DNA of 64,000 nt, taken from Varroa destructor. Its lineage: Eukaryota; Arthropoda; Arachnida; Mesostigmata; Varroidae. Position numbers and translations under genes: made by a program. The notes under the pieces are model-generated. The model had not been told where the DNA came from, did no database searches, and saw only the letters and a list, made by a program, of their open reading frames with translations. Of this stretch, positions 61,576 through 64,000 are shown piece after piece. The stretch covers positions 5,748,597 to 5,812,596 of the forward strand of contig NW_019211455.1 in the NCBI RefSeq assembly GCF_002443255.2. Direction: 5' to 3'. Each line of letters opens with the position of its first letter. Positions within the stretch are counted from its first letter, which is position 1.

Positions 61576-62554
61576 TTTGTGATAAACAAAAGATTGCTGT
61601 CCATTTCGCTGGTATTACTTATATCCCAGCCTTCTCAGACAAATAATTTTATAATCTTCGCCATGGTGCATTAAAAAAAAAGTTTGCGGATTTGGGGAGA
61701 AAAAGAAAACTACTTATGCATTGATACGCCGTCTAAAAAAATCGTCCCGTATTTGACGAGCATTTTAAAAAAGCGACTGAAAATATATCACGGAAAAAGC
61801 ATATTTTCTTGTTTATGCAAAGCAGACGGCAGAGCGGATTCGCAGTTTTCAGGGACCCTGGCTTATGTTGAAATAGGCTGAATAAGAGTCAAGGTACAGA
61901 TTAATTTGGAACAATAGTTATGCTATTTGAAATGAATGACAATTAATAGCATCTGGATTAAAGATTAGGAAATTCAAGCGAAGAAATATAATAGATGCAA
62001 CATAAAGTATAATGTGAACTTCGCGGACGTCCATTACACGACACTTCACGAGTTGAATGCCAAGTTGAGCCTCTTACATCGCGTTACATGTATGACATTT
62101 AATTACTACAGATCTCACATTACTGCCACCCGAATATAAGTCTATCTTCTTATTACATATGATTTGCGCTTAAACGTAAGTACAAACGGTACCTGCCTGT
62201 CTGGGTTGACATCGTGCTTATTCAGAAAGACCTAACCGGTGCGAGGTTTATATACCGCCCCATCACAGAATTCAACAAAACTGACTTTTTTTGCTTGTCA
62301 CTTTCACATAAGTACTTATCGTTTAAAACTGTAACCGTCGTCACCATCATGATTGCAGCCAGCTGATTCCATCAATATAATACGTTTCATTTAGAGACAC
62401 GTCGTTGTTTCGAAGAGTATCAGGTGCGATAAATATGTATAGCAAATCAGTTGGACGGAACATTATAGTATTAGAAATTTAGTATTCGATTCTGCCACCC
62501 ATACGAAAAAGTGAACACACCCCAAAATCTGTATGTTGTCCCTTCCTCTTACAG
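61576..62554. other. Upstream of ALKBH1, no supportable gene
   Basis: Probably contains the ALKBH1 promoter or 5' UTR. A minus-strand ATG at 61664-61662 has a good context but meets a stop after eight codons unless spliced. Confidence 0.4.
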
Positions 62555-62723
62555 CTCTGCCTACGACAGGCATACACATAAAAACTGTGGCCTTAATGAA
62601 TCAGCTGTTCGACACATTCAAAACAGCACCTCCTCGCCCGCCATCGATGCTGATGTTGATCCTGTGTCAGTTCTGAACCTGACCATCTTAGACAGGAAGT
62701 GTAAGCTTTCTTCAATTAAATAA
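62555..62723 (+). CDS. Candidate last exon with strong acceptor
   Basis: The tract gttgtcccttcctcttacag is one of the best acceptors in the window. Two frames stay open after it. One reads LPTTGIHIKTVALMNQLFDT and onward to TGA at 62674-62676; the other starts from SSAYDRHTHKNCGLNESAVR and continues to TAA at 62721-62723. Neither is recognised, and no upstream partner exon on the plus strand was found. Confidence 0.3.
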
Positions 62724-64000
62724 ATTGTGATTCAGCACGTTTCGTACTGCTTCGTCCGATAGATAAAAATGGCATGAATGCGTGCTTTGCACGATTCCTC
62801 AATACGTTTAGTAGAAAAAAGCCGGATAATCTTAGTTTCGTGGTTTTCGAAAATGATGGATCCATCTCGATTCGACCGCGCGATTTTAGCGTTTCGATGT
62901 TCGTACCGCTGTCGCTGTGTTCGACCGGACCTCGTTCTGTCGATTGGCGGCCGCGCGTCAAAATGTGGAGGTTCAGCAGCGCTCCATGACAACTGTGTGT
63001 ACCGATGGCAGTGTTTGGTGGTGAAGCAAGCGAGAGAAAGTGCACGGCGGCAGTGGCTGAGGGGTAGATGTACTTCCCGTCGAGTTAGCTTGCTTGAAGG
63101 TTCCCCAATATCGCGTGTACCTATCTCTATGTCTAGCTCTCTATCCGTGTGCCTATAAGTGTGGATATCGACATGAAGAGAGGTAAAATGAAATGATTAT
63201 GATGATCTTGTTTGACGCGCATGCCCAGAAGGAAAGGTAGAAAAGCTCGGGTCAGCCGTGCGCGTATGCCTCTGCAGCCGTTTGTTCGTACCTTATGCTC
63301 TCGGAGCACCAGCATTACCGCAGCAGGCCGAAACCGATAGAAAGCTGTGTACATCGCTATGTCGGCTGGGGGGAGCACTCGAAGAGAGGAGGCGGTCACT
63401 ACTGCTGGGTCTTGCTCAGCTCTCAGCATCGGTTATAGCGGCTGAAACAAGCAGCTATGCTACTACTTCTACTAGTAGACCGCACTAGAACGAGCACACG
63501 AGGAAATAAACGGCGCGGGGGCCGCTACTGCAGCCGGCAGCTCCGTCGCCGCTGCCATTACTGCTGTTGCAGGCTTAGGGAAAGGAGCACCACGGCAGTA
63601 GCTGCATTAGTACAGGCCTCTGCTATAGTCGATCGGTCCGTCCCTCCTTCTACATCTCTCCCCGTCGTTTCTTATTCGATGTCGTCTGTGTCTTGCCGGG
63701 CTGCCGGCTAACTGCGATGTTCGCTGCTCGGCCTAGCGACCCTGCTGTGCTTGTCAGCGTGTGCCGCTCCTGCCGTTCTTTCCCAACTACTACGACGACG
63801 ATGAGGAAGACGAAGTCGCAGTCGTCCGCGATCGTCGTCGAGGAGCGGAGAGCCTTTCTGGAGTAGAGAAGGAAGGGGCTGAGTGCTGCTGCTTGCCTCA
63901 CACGGGTCGGTGCAACTGCGGCAACTGGACATATCATCCAGTTGTTGCCTCCACTCAACGGACCCTGTCGCCTGCAATTTCTGCTGCGACTACAACTACG
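62724..64000. other. GC-rich window end, possible promoter and first exons
   Basis: Base composition shifts to GC-rich, with many CpG and CNG triplets, particularly from about 62840. Open frames appear in most frames of both strands, as expected of such composition, so none can be preferred. One plus-strand frame, 62774-62989 (MNACFARFLNTFSRKKPDNL onward, 71 aa), reads best. The region looks like a CpG-rich promoter with 5' exons of a gene that continues past the window. Confidence 0.4.

Overview
This window looks like nuclear DNA from an arthropod. It is AT-rich, its recognisable genes are split by introns of about 0.3-1.9 kb with GT...AG ends, and the two genes I can name (a ninjurin and an ALKBH1-type dioxygenase) are animal families. 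A mite is a fair guess from the protein flavour and the short introns, but this is inference; nothing here fixes the species. No bacterial, phage or CRISPR features are visible.

Layout. (1) 1-1990: the last three exons of a plus-strand gene for a small four-helix (MARVEL-like) membrane protein whose 5' end lies outside the window. (2) 1991-20235: mostly non-coding DNA with scattered exon-like segments. Three of these (3815-4093, 14198-14262, 15259-15402) have compatible splice phases and could form one plus-strand gene. (3) 20236-49295: an almost perfect giant palindrome. Two arms of 14,406 bp (20236-34641 and 34890-49295) are inverted copies around a unique 248-bp spacer (34642-34889). All positions I compared pair as x + y = 69,531. 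The only difference seen is where a 25-N gap sits inside a 34-bp minisatellite. The arms hold no gene I can name, only GC-rich islets, exon-like segments, a tRNA-like SINE head and a perfect 20-bp hairpin. (4) 49296-64000: single-copy DNA with a complete four-exon ninjurin gene on the plus strand (50591-54993), a 3.7-kb tail-to-tail interval holding a tRNA-like element and a 63-bp tandem duplication, a five-exon ALKBH1 gene on the minus strand (58710-61575), and a GC-rich end that looks like promoter or first-exon territory of a further gene.

The genes do not form a pathway. Ninjurin is a plasma-membrane protein and ALKBH1 a nucleic-acid demethylase; they are simply convergent neighbours. The main structural feature is the palindrome. 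Either it is a very recent inverted duplication kept identical by conversion, or it is an assembly artefact. The mirrored gap in the minisatellite bears on both readings and is described in the findings.
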